The notes beneath the pieces were generated by a model. It was not told the origin of the DNA and did no database searches. It was given only the letters and a program-made list of their open reading frames with translations. A program made the position numbers and the translations under genes. This document shows positions 12,551 through 25,750 of a stretch of 64,000 bases of DNA, piece after piece (the stretch's first letter is position 1; the number at the start of each line of letters is the position of its first letter). This DNA is from Baylisascaris procyonis. Its lineage: Eukaryota; Nematoda; Chromadorea; Rhabditida; Ascarididae. The stretch covers positions 806,001 through 870,000 of the forward strand of contig JAZARR010000214.1 in NCBI GenBank assembly GCA_037389465.1. The letters are read 5' to 3'.

Positions 12551-14230
12551 ACCAGTAAATAACCACATTGCTGTAACGCTAACTTGCGAGGAAGGAAATA
12601 TAAGCCCAAGTAGCGGAGGGATGCACACTCTAACAGCACACGCTGAGCAAAAGAAAAGAAGCAAAAGCCATCATAAATGTAACAGTCATAAACGTTATTA
12701 ACAGTGGATTTCGGAGCATAACGCATTTGTGGTTGCCTTTGCAAGAACCGTTGGATTTGCATTACATAGGGACGTACTGTGTACCGAGGAAAACGTCGAC
12801 CGCGACATCTACCACTACGGTCTTACACAACATGTGTTCTGTAGTTTTACTATCATCAATCGAAATTGTCGTGGAGTTTCGTCTTTGAATGGTGGCCACC
12901 TTTCACGCAGCTTGCGCGCTTGTTAAATACCCAGCTTTCGAGACTAACAGCGTTGAGGTGGAATATGAACGGTTGACACCACTTGACGCATGGTTGTATG
13001 GAAATAATGCGGCTACCTTACTGGTCAGCACTTTGTTGGCGGTCCTTGGTCCACCCTGCACTTCCCCACCTCTATTCCCGACCTTCGAAATATGCGATAT
13101 TGTTTTTGACTAAAATTCTTCGACATACATAATTGACTTCGTTGTCGGCTACTTTTGTTTGAAGTTTGTCGCACACTAATCAGGAAGCCGCCAAATGTCA
13201 CTTTTAACGGAGTCAAATTAAGATTTAAGATATCTGGTTGCTAGGAACGCCTTTACTTTGATGAGCACCAAATGATGAGCCCTAGTGATTCGTCACACTG
13301 ACCGCATATGATGTTGAAGAGGTGCACAAAAACATTGCATCTTCAGATGATTTCCCTCGCATTTAAAAGGAACTTTCGACTTTCTTGCAATCAATCCGCT
13401 TTAAATATTCACTCCTCTACAGTCTTTGCCTACTCACGCAATTGCGGTATCTTGGTCATTATAACTTAAGTTGTAACGTAAGCAGGTCGAGAATTGAAGA
13501 TTCCATAATGTATGCCCTGCTTTTCTAAACATTCAGCGCTATTTTTAATGTTAGCTGTTCGAAGCAGTTAGCAACTTCCTCTCAACTTTTAACGTGTTTC
13601 TTTCTTTATAAAAATCAGATGATGGGTTCTATCCCGTCCTTTTCCCCACAAATTTTAACTTGCCGTTCTGTCAGTTCGAATGAAAAAAGCAATGCGACTT
13701 CCCAGTCCCAACATAAGATCCGCTTCAGAAAATAGCTGGAACGTTTTATAACCCCTTAAATCCCTGCTGGTAAATACTGAATTTGTAATAAAATTTAGTA
13801 AGGATACGATACTTTACGAGTATGCATTTGCCCTTATTTGTTTTAAGCGTACCTCCCATGTCCCTGGATTAGTTCTTCCGCCAACATCGAAGACTGTCGT
13901 GTAACCCCTGGGAGGTGAAGCATGTCCCTTCATTCTTCCTGGTGCTCAGAATAGCAAAGAACTCCCAATTCCACCTATAATGTAGTGAAAAAGGAAGGAC
14001 TCGGGCACACCGGGTGATTCCACATAGATATTGGAAACCGTCCAAGGATAAAAAAGTTTAATTGTTACGTCTCCTTTGCAGAGGCAAAAGAAAGCGACCA
14101 AAACTGGAAAACCGTCGACGCGATACAAACATTTACCGGCACGCGTTGATACCAGAGAAAAACAAGCACAGATTGCCATCAGGGAACCATAGCTCTCCGA
14201 TTAACGTTTTTCAAAACAACTTTACCTACC
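12551..14230. other. No gene recognised
   Basis: Open frames at 12729-13113 (+) and 13025-13216 (-) are short and mutually overlapping. One plus frame near 12950-13060 ends in a hydrophobic stretch, but no splice pair links it to the exon at 12303. Nothing else stands out. Confidence 0.3.
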
Positions 14231-14857
14231 TCATAAATTCATTCCATGTTCCCGAAATAAATGTTGTTTGCAAGAGTACAACTGGTGCAACATCAGCTCA
14301 GTTGCATCGATACTCCAAATTCGATCCGCTGAAAAATTAGACACACATCCAGGGAAGTTTCGCGACATTATATTTTGCTCGTGTTCTACTTGGTCGAGGG
14401 CCATTTCCAGCAAATCCGAAATGTTTTTCGAAGGGATTCGAGGATATGGGCCCGCTGCATATTGCGAACGAATGCATTTGATGCAAAATGCTGAATGATG
14501 GGTACAAAGCAGCAAGTATTTTAATGTCGGAAAGGCATTGCTCCTGGACAAATTAGCAAGTTGCATTCATAGATTTGCGCGTCGACCACCGCTTGCAGCG
14601 ATTGCTTGGGGAGATGTGCAGTGAATCAATCGAAGAAGCCGCTCACTGTTCGCCCTTTCCCTGCTTGATTGAGGCCCATTAGTATCACCGAAATCGCCAA
14701 TTACCTCTCTCGACAACATTTCCTCGTGTGAATGAACGTTAATTGAAAAAAAGGCGAAGAGGCGTGTGATGAGGGTTTCAGACGTTACTTTCCTTTGCGT
14801 CCCTCTCATTCGATCGACCACTTCTATATATCGCAAGAAATAATGGAAACGTGCCAA
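14231..14857 (-). pseudogene. Long minus-strand frame broken by one TGA
   Basis: One minus-strand frame stays open for about 208 codons except for a single TGA at 14567-14569. The codon after it is ATG, so the second half (111 residues, begins MQLANLSRSNAFPTLKY) could also be read alone. The first half carries a GAGAG|GTAATT donor-like site near 14697, so the stop may lie in an intron. The product mixes charged and hydrophobic residues and has several Cys, without a motif I recognise. A decayed coding sequence, two exons of a live gene or a chance open frame all remain possible. Confidence 0.25.
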
Positions 14858-17522
14858 TTAATGCCTTCATACTCTAAATAAACTGTTCGCAACTCCCTTG
14901 AAAAGAGTCATTTTGATATGCTCTCACAAGTTTACTACACGAAAGTGTGCAAGCTTGCAAGTTCATTGCAAGCATGCATTATAGCAGCACCTTGTCTGCA
15001 AGAAGCATACACTTGCACTGGTGACTTCCTGAACATATTTCGCACCGATACAGCAGTTAGCTTTATGTATGTGGGTGTGTGTGGGTCTGCCTGTCCTTCC
15101 CACAGCTTCAACCTGAATGTCGCTGCAGAGAGGATTGCGAAATTCAGGGCGGTGGTGGGGGATGTGGGAAGGAGGCGCACCATTTGGTGGCCCGCTATGC
15201 TAGACTTCGCATCGATGCATTAATTTCGAAGACCACGAGCACTTGAATGCGTGCGAAAATTTACACATATCCATTTTGGTCGAATTATCATTCTACATCA
15301 AAAAAGAAACAGCATTTTGCATGTCCCACACGCTGAACAGATGCATCATTGCACTATTCTCATTAGACAGACAAAAACGAATATTTCTGTATGGAAGATC
15401 AGGTCAGTTAAAACGTGAAGGCATCATTTTGCATACCTCTTTGATCAAATAAAAACGTGCCCATAAGCGAATAAATCATTCGGCCGTATACCTTTACAAC
15501 ATGAACTGATTATTCGTTTCATATGCTACATTCTCCAATCTAACATGCGATGGTTGTTTTCATTCTTTTCTTCATTTATTCGCATACATGTGAAGCCTCT
15601 GTATATCTGTTCGTTCACTTAAAAACGTTTCGGAGATCTTATTTGCCTACTGTTGTTTCCAATGAACGCTGCTATCAGAACTCCACCTTCTCTCGATCAC
15701 TGCTACCGTCAAAGGTGGGAATAACTCCCCCCCATCCCCACCCCCACAAAGGAAAAAAGCAGGAACATGCATCATGACATACTTGAAAATATAAATATAT
15801 AGTTAAACGGTATTCGATCACAGCATAGACCAGTACAATAACACAGAAACATACGATAACTGACACCGAGGCAAAGACTTGTTTTGGGAAGAGAAGGAAA
15901 ACTCAAATTAATAACATCAGAAGGAAAGAATACCACGATGAATAAACAGCTGTATTTCTATGGTCGTCACCACAAGCTCAACAGACGCAACCGGCGGCCA
16001 ATCAAAACCTTTAAAAAGCTTTCGCATATACGATGGTCAAACGAAGTGTGCAATTTCCTACTTTTGAGTATAACCTAGCGTATGACTTCAAAACGAGAGA
16101 ACGCCTTCTTCCTCTCCACCCACTACGATGCTCGCAATAAAGCGAGGAAAATTAACACAACATAAGTGAGCCTAATGCAACCCCCCCTTGACGATTAATT
16201 GCAACGGTGGACTCACGACGCTTTGCTGTATTCCCTTTTCTTGGCGTAAGCGTAAAAATTGGTGACGTTGCATTCTGGGACGGGGGGGATACAGTAGAAC
16301 GCTTTAATTCGGTAAGCATTCAGGTTCATCATCTTTAGCATCGCCTGCTTCATGCCAGAAATCCTATTCATGCACAAAACGGGACAAGATTCCGGCGATC
16401 TCTACTAGGCTTGTTCAATTCAAATTAAGTGTAACACTTTCGTAGGAACCCAGAAGAGCTCCAACGAGAACTTTTTAAAGGACATGCATTAATTGATTAA
16501 GCAGGTTTGCCTCTGACAATTTGCGCCACCTCTTAGCCTGTTTCACTTATTGCTTTCACGTATTGTTCAATCCGTTCTTTACACCCGAGGATATACCAGA
16601 AAACGACCGATCGAGAGCATTTCAACACGCAAAGAAAGGAACAACAAGCTACTGAAGGGGTACCTGAACTTGGGGAACACCGAAATTACATTCACTAACT
16701 GCGATTTCCGGAATACCGAATAATTCACCCAATGGTGGATATACATTTATGCATTTAAACAACAACAGATCAAAGAAGCGATGAGCCGGGACAACTTCAA
16801 CATGAAAGGTCATTCGTTTAAAATGAAGTCCTCATTAATTAAAGTAAAGTAAAATGAAGAGTTCATGCCCATCACATGACACATTTCAACAATGAATTCA
16901 ATAGTCAACACAATGCGATAAACAAACTAATTCGGAGCAACAAATTGCACTGTAGCTTTTCGATACTTGAACCTTTTTCCGAATCCACCACCTTTAAACG
17001 CGTTAAGAAGAATCATTTTTTGAGTATGGATGCTCTTTTACGATTCTCCCCCTCACAAAAGTGTTCCATTACATTGAACATTCGCAGATTTGATTAATGC
17101 CAACATATTGCAGTGCCCCACTAAATTCCAGTAAAATACAAAGCGCGTTATGGTACAGACAGAACGACGGAGCTCTTATACATCTTAACACCTTGACGAC
17201 GTTGCCCTTAAGTACGCACGGTGTAGAAGGAAAACAAAGAAAAAGCAGATAGGATGAATGAGTACTCCCTTCTTCGAAATAATGATGTCAGCTACTTCTG
17301 AGAAGATGGAATTCTCGGAAGTTGAAAAATAAGGTGCAAGTACAACAGTAGGAAGTACGGTTTTGGCTTTTTCAGTTTTTGACCCAAGGTTCCAGAATCA
17401 GAATCTGTGGAAGTATCAGAATTCATTGGTCGTGGAGACCTTTTAGTGTATGTAGTATAGTTCACAAAGAAAGAAAACAATAAAAATACCCGCATGTGTT
17501 GATACTGAGAGAGTGAAAGATG
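14858..17522. other. No gene recognised; C-rich tract
   Basis: Open frames at 14918-15223 (both strands), 15243-15452 and 15884-16078 have no splice context that convinces. A C-rich tract lies at 15726-15747. The JTB 3' UTR should occupy the right edge; no AATAAA was found on the minus strand in the first 200 bp after the stop. Confidence 0.35.
15726..15747 (+). repeat. C-rich tract
   Basis: Runs of seven, four and five C separated by AT or A. The minus strand is correspondingly G-rich, but only three long G runs are present, so a stable four-tract quadruplex is not assured. Confidence 0.6.
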
Positions 17523-20515
17523 TCAGCTGGAAAGTTGCTGCTGTACCCGTAAATATGCTCGTCTGTCAAGGATCCCTCGTCGCCATGACACGAATGCATA
17601 ACTTGCGACAGCCATCAACATCCAAGATGCCATCACAATGTTGAAGCGCACCGATGCGTAATCACCACGCGAGTAGCACGATCTAAGACCCAATCGACCA
17701 CTAAGCGTACAGTTCAATTTGTCATAATAGCCACTTTCTAGGCAATATTCTGAAAACAATTTCATCTTAAGTTACGTGAGATGCACATATCAAAGCCGAC
17801 TCAGTACCCCGAGATTTTTTGAGGAAATTTTCGAAACTATTCAGGACCCCATTCTGTGGCAGTTTCCTACTTCCTGAACTTTTTGAGGACGGCCTTTATT
17901 CATGGAAATATAGTATTCTGCACAAGGTTTCATTTCGCCCGATGATTCCCTCGTCCCAAACCTGCCTACTATTCACTGTCAACTGAGGCTAAAGATGACC
18001 TCGGAAGATAAGAGAGGACGTATGGATCAACCTATCGTCGCAAATGCCGATAGCAATAAGCAATATCCAATTGATATCGAATCAAGAGCAATTTACTGCA
18101 AAAAAGGCGTAGAATAAAATAAAAGGATACTAAATGAGGAAAAGTGCGCTTTTTCAATCGTCAGAGATTTTTGTGAATTGGAAAGTGCATAGGTATGCTA
18201 GCAGCAGAGAAGGAAACAGTTTTTTGCTGCTGCAAAAGTTCACCTGAGCAGAAGTTGGTTTCTAATCGTCCTGTGAGTTAGTGAGATAAAAAGGTTTTGA
18301 GCATGCAAATCTTATTGAATAGAACATGAGCTTAGGATTCGATAGTAGGTTTAGCTTAGCTATAAGATGTCCTCTGAACACGTTTTATTGCTTAGAATCT
18401 GGCTCTTCTGCTCCTTAAAATAACCCAACGATTCCGAAGTTGTTGGAAGCTTACCTCTCTCATTCATCAGGTAGGGAGCTAACTTGTCTGATGAAGGACG
18501 ACTGTCTTAGCAGTTGCCAAAATTCAGCCTACTACAGCGAGAAGCTTTGCGTGATGACATCGTCAAGCCTAATCAATTTCATCGTTAAATGACTTATAAG
18601 AAAATATTCTCATACAGATCACTACATAACGCAGATATATTTCAATTCGCAATTTGTATGTTTCGATACTTAAATTTCCTCCTTGTGGGTAGGGATGCCA
18701 GCAAAAAGAATGTGCGTGGGTTGAGTGCTTTTGATCTAAAATTTTCATAAAAATATAGGCGTAAATGTCAAGAAAAATACAACTAAAAGAAATAATTACG
18801 CAAAACACTGCTAAAATATTTTGTTAGAGAAACGCTGCGATCAGAAATTAAAAGAAAAAATCGGTGGCAAATTGCACTCTACAGGCAATTCAGTACGGCT
18901 GCAGCGGACATTATAAGAAGGCCTTTATTCGTTGTTGTCGTTCAGTTCGATCGTTCATTTTTAAATAGGAAATAGGAATTTTTGAAAAATGTGCAAATAT
19001 GTTTCACAAAAATAGCATTTTCGAAAGGTTCTTCCAGGTCCATATAGTCGGAACTATTAATTCGCTTGCGCATTTTCATTCTAAGATTACAAGAATATCG
19101 CTGTCACGGGATGAAAATCGCTTCATACTATGTTTTGAAGTGTTAACGGTTACTTCGATATTGCATTTGATTCAATGCTCTCTTATTTCCGACCGATATA
19201 ACTTATTGCGCGCTTGTACCTTTCAACTGTTCGAGCAATTCCCGATCTCAAAGCCACTTTCTAACTGCTGATTTCTTCAGATTGTTATAGTGTGGAATAA
19301 ACTTCCAAATGTGGTGAGCGAAATTCCCGAAGACAAACTCACCAGTGCGAAGGGCATCACGTTCGAAGGAACTGCATCGTATACACTCTTCAATCACTGT
19401 AAACGGCTCATCCTTATAGCAAAGGACGCTTGATGTCGTCGATGAATAGCTCTCTAAGGATGGTTCGGTTACCGCCGAATGCTGCAATTCCATCAGGGTA
19501 GGGAAAACAGGTATATCAGCCTTTGGAATTCAATCAACAATCAACTCTCCCACTAATACGACGTACACGGTGGAGAATGGAATTCGATAAAGCTTTCAAA
19601 ACAAGTCACCAAAATTGTTGCCAAGCGAGCATACCCACCTGTTAAGCAGTTGAACAACCAGGCCAATGAGACTGGCTAATTTTTGTTTTGCTGCTTATCA
19701 GGTCGTAAACAATTCAAAGGCAGAAGCACATTCCTTGATTACGAATTCCCTTTTAAGCTCCTATCGGACATCTGACAACAAAAATTTGAACGGGAAAATT
19801 CCAGACATAAACTAACTCTTGATAATCACCAACATATAGGTTTAACGAATCGGAAAAAGATTCCAAGAATATATTCAGATGAACATTGTGACTATTAAAC
19901 TCTAAGAATCAAGCATCAGAGGTTCACGGACTGAAACTACCAGACAGACATGTGTGCAGGCACAGATGGACAAAAATAAATCAACACAGTGTTATTAAGA
20001 TGCTGGAGAAGTTGATAAAGCGTGTGGAGAGAAGAAAATTAAACTTTCGGATATATAACTGTCAAACAACGGAACTGAACCGGTGAAAATTTAAAAAAAA
20101 AAATTATGACGCAGTAAGTAATTAAAGCAGACATAACCTCAATTCTTTCACCTCAAGCACGCCACCCCTCGGCCATTTTTGATTTATTCTATGCAAATAA
20201 CCGCATTCATTCAACATTCAATTCGCATTATACATGGCTTACCCTCAAAATGCATTCTCTTATAAGTAAGCTTGGGATTACCCTATCAAATACCTTTTGC
20301 GAACCATTCAATTGTATATTGCGAGGATGAGAGAGATTCGAAGGTGAATTTGTAAAAGATGCCGATTCGCTGCCTCTCCATGCAATCAATTTCTTTAATA
20401 CGGTGTCACCGCTCGAGATGCTCTCCTCCATACGGCTCTCCAGGTAGAACACAACTGCCGAAATTCTGAATAGAAAGACTGTCAGACTTCGACGACGATC
20501 CAAATGAGTGCTCAT
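17523..20515 (-). CDS. jtb: JTB-family membrane protein (3-exon model)
   Basis: Exons on the minus strand: 20515-20402 (candidate signal segment), 19481-19343 and 17749-17523; phases agree throughout and give about 159 residues. Exon 2 encodes the Cys-rich part with CYKDEPFTVIEECIRCSSF, matching the JTB pattern C-x-EEF-VVAEEC-x-x-C. Exon 3 continues with paired Cys (CLESGYYDKLNC and SCYS), one membrane helix (about 20 residues) and the basic tail GILDRRAYLRVQQQL, matching the LDRKALEKVRKQ end of vertebrate JTB. In vertebrates JTB is a small type I membrane protein linked to mitochondria and cytokinesis. The first exon supplies a hydrophobic start (SLTVFLFRISAVVFYL), but its GTATTA donor is weak, so that exon is tentative. 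Exons 2 and 3 are firm: the split Glu codon rejoins exactly where the family has Glu. Confidence 0.85.
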
Positions 20516-22434
20516 ATTAGAAACACACTCACCGCTAATACAGTGAATTATTATTGCTATTCGAATAGCGAGAAAACCTTAATAAGGGTATGGTGGGTCT
20601 CAACCCCTCATTCTTTTCTTTTGGGATATTCTGGACAATCTTCGGGAACTTTCAAAAATCCTCGGCTACAACCTCCGTCTCAGACTTCCTCGGAATTTCG
20701 ATGTTTTAGCTCCTCTTCCCCCGTCCCGTCACGCCCCTTCCGAGGATTATTTTCGTCCATCTCAACAATCTCATTCCTCCATGCAACACAACACAATACT
20801 ATTCATCGTAAAAGGAATATAGTATCACCACCGTAATCACAGCACTCTCGAACACAACGTCATCTTAATTAACGTTGAAAATGTAAATTTGCAAAAGCGC
20901 ATAACGCGAATAATGTAAAATGTTCATGTTCTCTAAAACGTGGAACTCTTTTTTTTTTTTTTTTTTTTGGTAAATAGCAGCAAAGATTTCTTTCCGAGCA
21001 GTAGAGGAGAGGAATCACCAAATTCCAATACCTGCAAAAAAAATATCACAATTCATTGCAATTTTGCATTTTCCGTGAAATGAAATGTGGCCTTACATGC
21101 TGAAGAAAATAATGCAGAATACCATTCGACGAAACGAACATGATTCGATCATTGCATTCGTCGACAATTACACAGCAAAAACGATCCTCACTAGAAATAA
21201 TGCTAATATTGCATAGCATTGTTCGACACACACACTTAACCATCAATACAACAGCACAGATAGATAGGAAAGGGCATTTGTATACGCATTATGCAGTAGG
21301 TGCAATCACGTAGCAATCAACAACATTGGTGTAGTTAGTCCTCTACCCATTAGGTTTCTTTTAGCCAGTTGAGACGAACACAACGTGGCAAAAAACCGAA
21401 TGAATGCGTTGAACGTTGGGCAGAGAACAAAAGCAGATTAGACGTAGCGATGAATATTCTATTTCATTGTGTCTTGAAATATGAATATCGGCACACGTCA
21501 CGACCATCTCCCCCTGGTTTCCCCCAATTGTAAACGGCAGCTTTTAGCAAAAACATCTGAACAAACATCAATAACCCTACCACCCAACGGTCTGTCCCCG
21601 ATGTTTTTGAGCATTCCACATTGTTCACTTCCCTAACCTACCAGCATTATTTACCGCACAACACCTCAGTAGATTTCGGGATGCAAACATGTGTAAAGCA
21701 TCGTCGAAACGCGAATAGGCTCAAACACGCTGCAAGAGTTTGTTACGATTTTACAGCGCAAAAAAGAGCGGGAAGTATAAATTTTCATATTAGCAACGTT
21801 TATGCCTATAGCCCACAACTTGAGGGACAATTGAAGTGTTGATAAATCCTCGCAGTCGTAACATCAGTAGAGCAACGTTTACTTGATCTATGCTTAATAC
21901 TGGACCTATCAAAATAACCTACGATAAGAATAACATAATAACATTTGAAATAAGAATAGAAAACATTTTGAAGAAGAAATACTACCAAAAAACTAGAAAA
22001 AAATACTAATACAAAAAATTGAAGTTTTGTTAAGGTGATACTAATGCATAGATGGACGATTGAATGCAAAAACTATAGAATTTTATAACATTTTACTGTA
22101 AAGGTGAATGAATATTCCGTTGAAATGTCGTATGTGTTGAACATACAAAACGGCAGTGTTGCAGCATTGCAGGTGCAGTGCTGAAGAGTGGCAATCAATA
22201 AATCTTGATATACATGCTCAAAGTGACGCTACTAAAGTGGTGGCAAAAGTGGAGCAATATTTGTTTAATGCTAGGCCTGTAAAAATAAGACTTCCAACCA
22301 CACTTAGTATATTAGCGCTCTTTTGATCTATTTAGACGGCTTTTTCATGGTTGCAAGCGCAGTCAAACCACGTAGGTTTAGAACGAGAATTTGCTTGTGC
22401 GTGAACTGTTTGCTGTGTCGATTCCATTCATCAG
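20516..22434. other. No gene recognised
   Basis: Apart from the poly(T) tract, only short overlapping frames occur. The sequence immediately right of the JTB start should contain its promoter; no TATA-like element is obvious. Confidence 0.3.
20949..20968 (+). repeat. Poly(T) tract of 20
   Basis: An uninterrupted run of 20 T. On the minus strand this is a 20-base A tract, which could be the tail of a retroposed sequence, but no flanking target duplication or body was recognised. Confidence 0.7.
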
Positions 22435-22760
22435 CGTTAAGAGGTGAGGGTTTCCTAAAGATTGGGAATGCTCTTAAGAGAGCGCGAGCTGGAAGGAGTT
22501 CTCGTTTTCCGGAGGTCAAAGATAGTGGCAAAGTAGGCGATGGCCACGTCGGATGGGGTGAGAACAGATGTGATGTGAGCACTGCTACGGAATTTGTTGT
22601 GGCTGATGCCGCAACTATGACAGATAGTCGAATGATGGATGCGAACACCACGACCGAGAATCGGATGACGGATGCGAGCACGATGACTGATGAATGTGAG
22701 CATTCTGAGATGTTCAATTTGACCTGGACAAATTGTTCCTCTCAACTGAATAAAGAAGCG
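22435..22760 (+). CDS. Possible exon with 11-residue tandem repeats
   Basis: A frame of about 108 codons lies between an acceptor-like TTCATCAG and a strong GTGAGT donor in phase 0. It is GC-richer than its surroundings, with a basic start and an acidic, Met/Thr-rich end. Three imperfect 33-bp units encode repeats starting DAATMTD, DANTTTE and DASTMTD. A stretch with NLTW and NCSS N-glycosylation sequons follows. No flanking exon was identified. Antisense frames of 96 and 129 codons are also open, so the strand rests on the donor and composition only. Confidence 0.35.
22605..22700 (+). repeat. 33-bp tandem repeat, three units
   Basis: Units start at 22605, 22638 and 22671, each beginning GATGC and sharing the spacing of ACG, GA and ATGA blocks; the third is incomplete. 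The period is a multiple of three and the plus frame stays open through all units. Confidence 0.7.
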
Positions 22761-25381
22761 GTGAGTATACTACTGAATTCATTAAAAACGCATCGCAATC
22801 CTTCGTAACTTATCTTCTACCCTTCTGTATCTTCCGTTAGGTGCTCAATACGGTTACTTCCTTTACCGCCTGGCGGTAACACATGTGAGGTAATGGAAAA
22901 AAGTTGTGAGCAGAATAACTCTATGAACGGTGTTAGGAAGCAGAGATGACGATTGTCTCAGTATCATTAGAATGAAAACATAGGTTTGCAAAAGCTTGAT
23001 GGTCGAAGTAACAGAGAATATTTTCTATGACCTCCTAGCGCATTCTCGGTTGTTCTGATTTCAGGGTATGTGTGTCTCGAGTGTTTCTCGGGATCTGAGG
23101 ATACTTTTTTCATTCGTGGACCCTTGATGGTGAGGGGTGATGAGAAAGCCGTTCGCGTCTATCGTTAACAAAGGCTTGTGGCATGAAGCAGTACTACCGA
23201 TGTTCCACTTGTGAAACAATCAACAAAACAGCCCAGGAGAAGAAAAGGGCGAAGTTGATAGCGATACGCGTTTCAATAAGCAGCTCACACGATCCCCAGC
23301 ATCACGCCGCTTGCCAGCCATTGAGTCTGCAGCACCTTCGTGCTTGAGAAGTCGATCTCATTTGCCGCAGTGAGGTTCGCAAAGGATTCTGTGAGCCTCA
23401 TGAAGCATGGGTTCGGGCAAGTTTCAGAGTTTTGGGCTGAGATGAGTTTCCCAGTATTTTTAAAGCTTCCCTCATTAAGCTCTTCGTCATTAACGAGCGG
23501 ATTTTCTTACCGATATGAAGCAATTCAGGGTCACAAAATCGCTCTCAGCGATGACGGCAACCCGATACGGCAATGCGGTTTCCAGCTTGGGAAACTGCAA
23601 GAAAATCCTATGCTGCGAACCGCCGACGTCGTCTGGCCACAGTCTCGGATCCTTTCGGCTTACTGCCATGCTACTGCAACAGTTTTTGAGGGGATCTGAC
23701 AAACACCATCGATAGGTAATCCTTCAAGATTGCTCTTAGTTTTAGCTGTTTATGGGGTATGAGGACAATATCGCTGAAATGCTAGGTATGTTTGAAACAT
23801 ATGCCCACTCTAACCTTCATTGGTCCTGCGTATGGCGTTGGAAAGCTGTTAAGAGGCACGTCACTGATGAGTGCGTGGTGAGCAACATAGATCGACGAAG
23901 GGATGGAACGTGTAAGATTTTAAAGTTAACTTTTCAGGTAGCTTCTGGTGCAGAATTCTGGTCATGGAACTTTGGCTTTCTCCTGAGATGCCGAATTTCG
24001 TGTAGTGGCTGCTTCAGACATCTTAATAGCCGATGCAGCCCCGCGAGATTTTCACCAGGTCCTCAGTCCATTGCAGGGTATGTTAAAGTCCTTGATGCGA
24101 TTTGGCTGCCTCTGAAAATCTCGCAAGGAGAACTACTGCTTCGGTGAAGTGGTTTTCCGGCGCAGCTCCTTTACGCAGTTATTCTTATACAAATCAGTAG
24201 GTTCCCGAAAGCGCGTAGTTTTTCAGATAAGCAACGACACTGGTGGCTACGAGTGGGTACCCGTTCTCCGCGCCGTTATGCGCAACAAAACCGTGGAATC
24301 ATACAACATCATTTTCTCTAGGATGCAACGTCAGTGAGCGAAATGAACATCGAAGTGAACGTTCGCACCGAGCGGACGGACTATGAGGAGGCGATTACGA
24401 AACCGGTGTCAGAAAATTTTGGAAGTGCAGCAGTTGCTTATTCCACTACTGCTAAGCTGTGATAAGGGGTGTAAGGAAGTTTGGTTTGATGCAATTCTAC
24501 AACGAGTTGGGAGTCATTCGCCGATGGATTAGACTCTCCTGGCTTCGCCTTTACTGTGGTAATTGCTCTTTGTTTAAACTAAGGGCGGATTTTCAAAAAT
24601 AGCGACCATGAACGGAAAGCTAAGGCAGATTTCCAGTGGGCGTAACACTGTAAAGTTGCTCTTGTTACGTGCCACCTATGACACGATTACTTAGATGTCG
24701 CATGGCGGGCTGAGGTTGCGCAAATATAAATTTCATTCGTCTAGAGTGTGTAATGACCCAACCTGCTAACTCTCCGTAGGTTGGTGCGCTGTTGCTGAGG
24801 TCACTAAATAAATTGTGTGAAAATCTGAGTAGTGGCGTCTCATCAGCAAGTCTTTTGCAGAACATGTCTACTGCGCTTTAGGGGCGGGAAAAATTATTTC
24901 TTTGATGTTCTTAATTCAAGCTAAAGAAAACTTGCACTACTTATGTAGTATCTTTTAGCCGTGACTATCATTATGTTTGTGTTGCCGTGCGGACAAGGCG
25001 AGACGAAAAGTTGAAGGTTTATGACTGAACCGGCGCACCGAACCGCACTGGGTAATTGAACCAGTTGTGTGAACTCAAGGACACGAAAAACCATCAAGAT
25101 ATCCCAGTCAACGCACATAACAACAAACGGGTTTGAAACATGCAGACAACCGGAGAAAAAGCGCAATATAATAGAGCAGAGAAGAACAAATATCACTGAG
25201 GCTGATATATGCAAATTAACTCGTAGCGCGGTCGTTCACCATAACAATTTGAGATTTCAGATGTTGGCTTCACCTTGTCGGCAGAGACCGACGATCTTGC
25301 TGAGAAACGACACCGGCTGCCACTTCGAACAGTATTAGGATCTCGATAGTTCGACGAGCGATTTCTTTCCTCTATCGTCCT
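22761..25381. other. Open frames without recognisable genes
   Basis: Plus frames at 23340-23699 (119 codons) and 23752-24147 (131 codons) and minus frames at 23490-23702 and 24921-25214 are open and slightly GC-rich, but no domain, splice pair or start context supports any. The stretch may hold decayed mobile-element sequence; I could not identify one. Confidence 0.3.
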
Positions 25382-25480
25382 CACATGTCAACAAGTCTGT
25401 TTTTTGTCAGTTGCACGTCATACAAGGAATTGATTTTGCGGAAAAGTTCTTGTTTTTGTCTCAGGTTATTTTTGATTCTG
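25382..25480 (+). repeat. Direct repeat, left copy
   Basis: Starts CACATGT, then after about 20 variable bases GTCA(G/A)TTGCACGTCA, a diverged stretch and TTCTTGTTTT-GTC-CAGGTTATT. The same series recurs at 26829-26925 in the same orientation. The best-matching part is 25406-25473. Confidence 0.7.
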
Positions 25481-25750
25481 ATTGTCGCGGCTTCGCGCGA
25501 GTGAATGAGTGCGTAGAAATAAATAAAGTGAAAGATGATTAAAGCTTCAAAAGTTAGTTTTGCGGACGTGAGAAAGTTATAAGAAACGAAGTAGTGCAAA
25601 TGGATTATGAAAGTGAGATTGTTAGTCGGCCACTCAGAAGTGTTGAGCTCAAAGAGAGGGCAACGCGCGTGGGAAGCTCACAAGGCATGGGAGCGCTTTG
25701 TTTCTCAAAAAGTGCATGAGGACGTGCGGATCAAGTCATCCCATGAACAA

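Noticed and set aside
22328..22745. Antisense open frames of 96-129 codons over the repeat exon
   Set aside because: They have no splice sites at sensible positions, whereas the plus strand ends in a strong GTGAGT donor and shows codon-period repeats.
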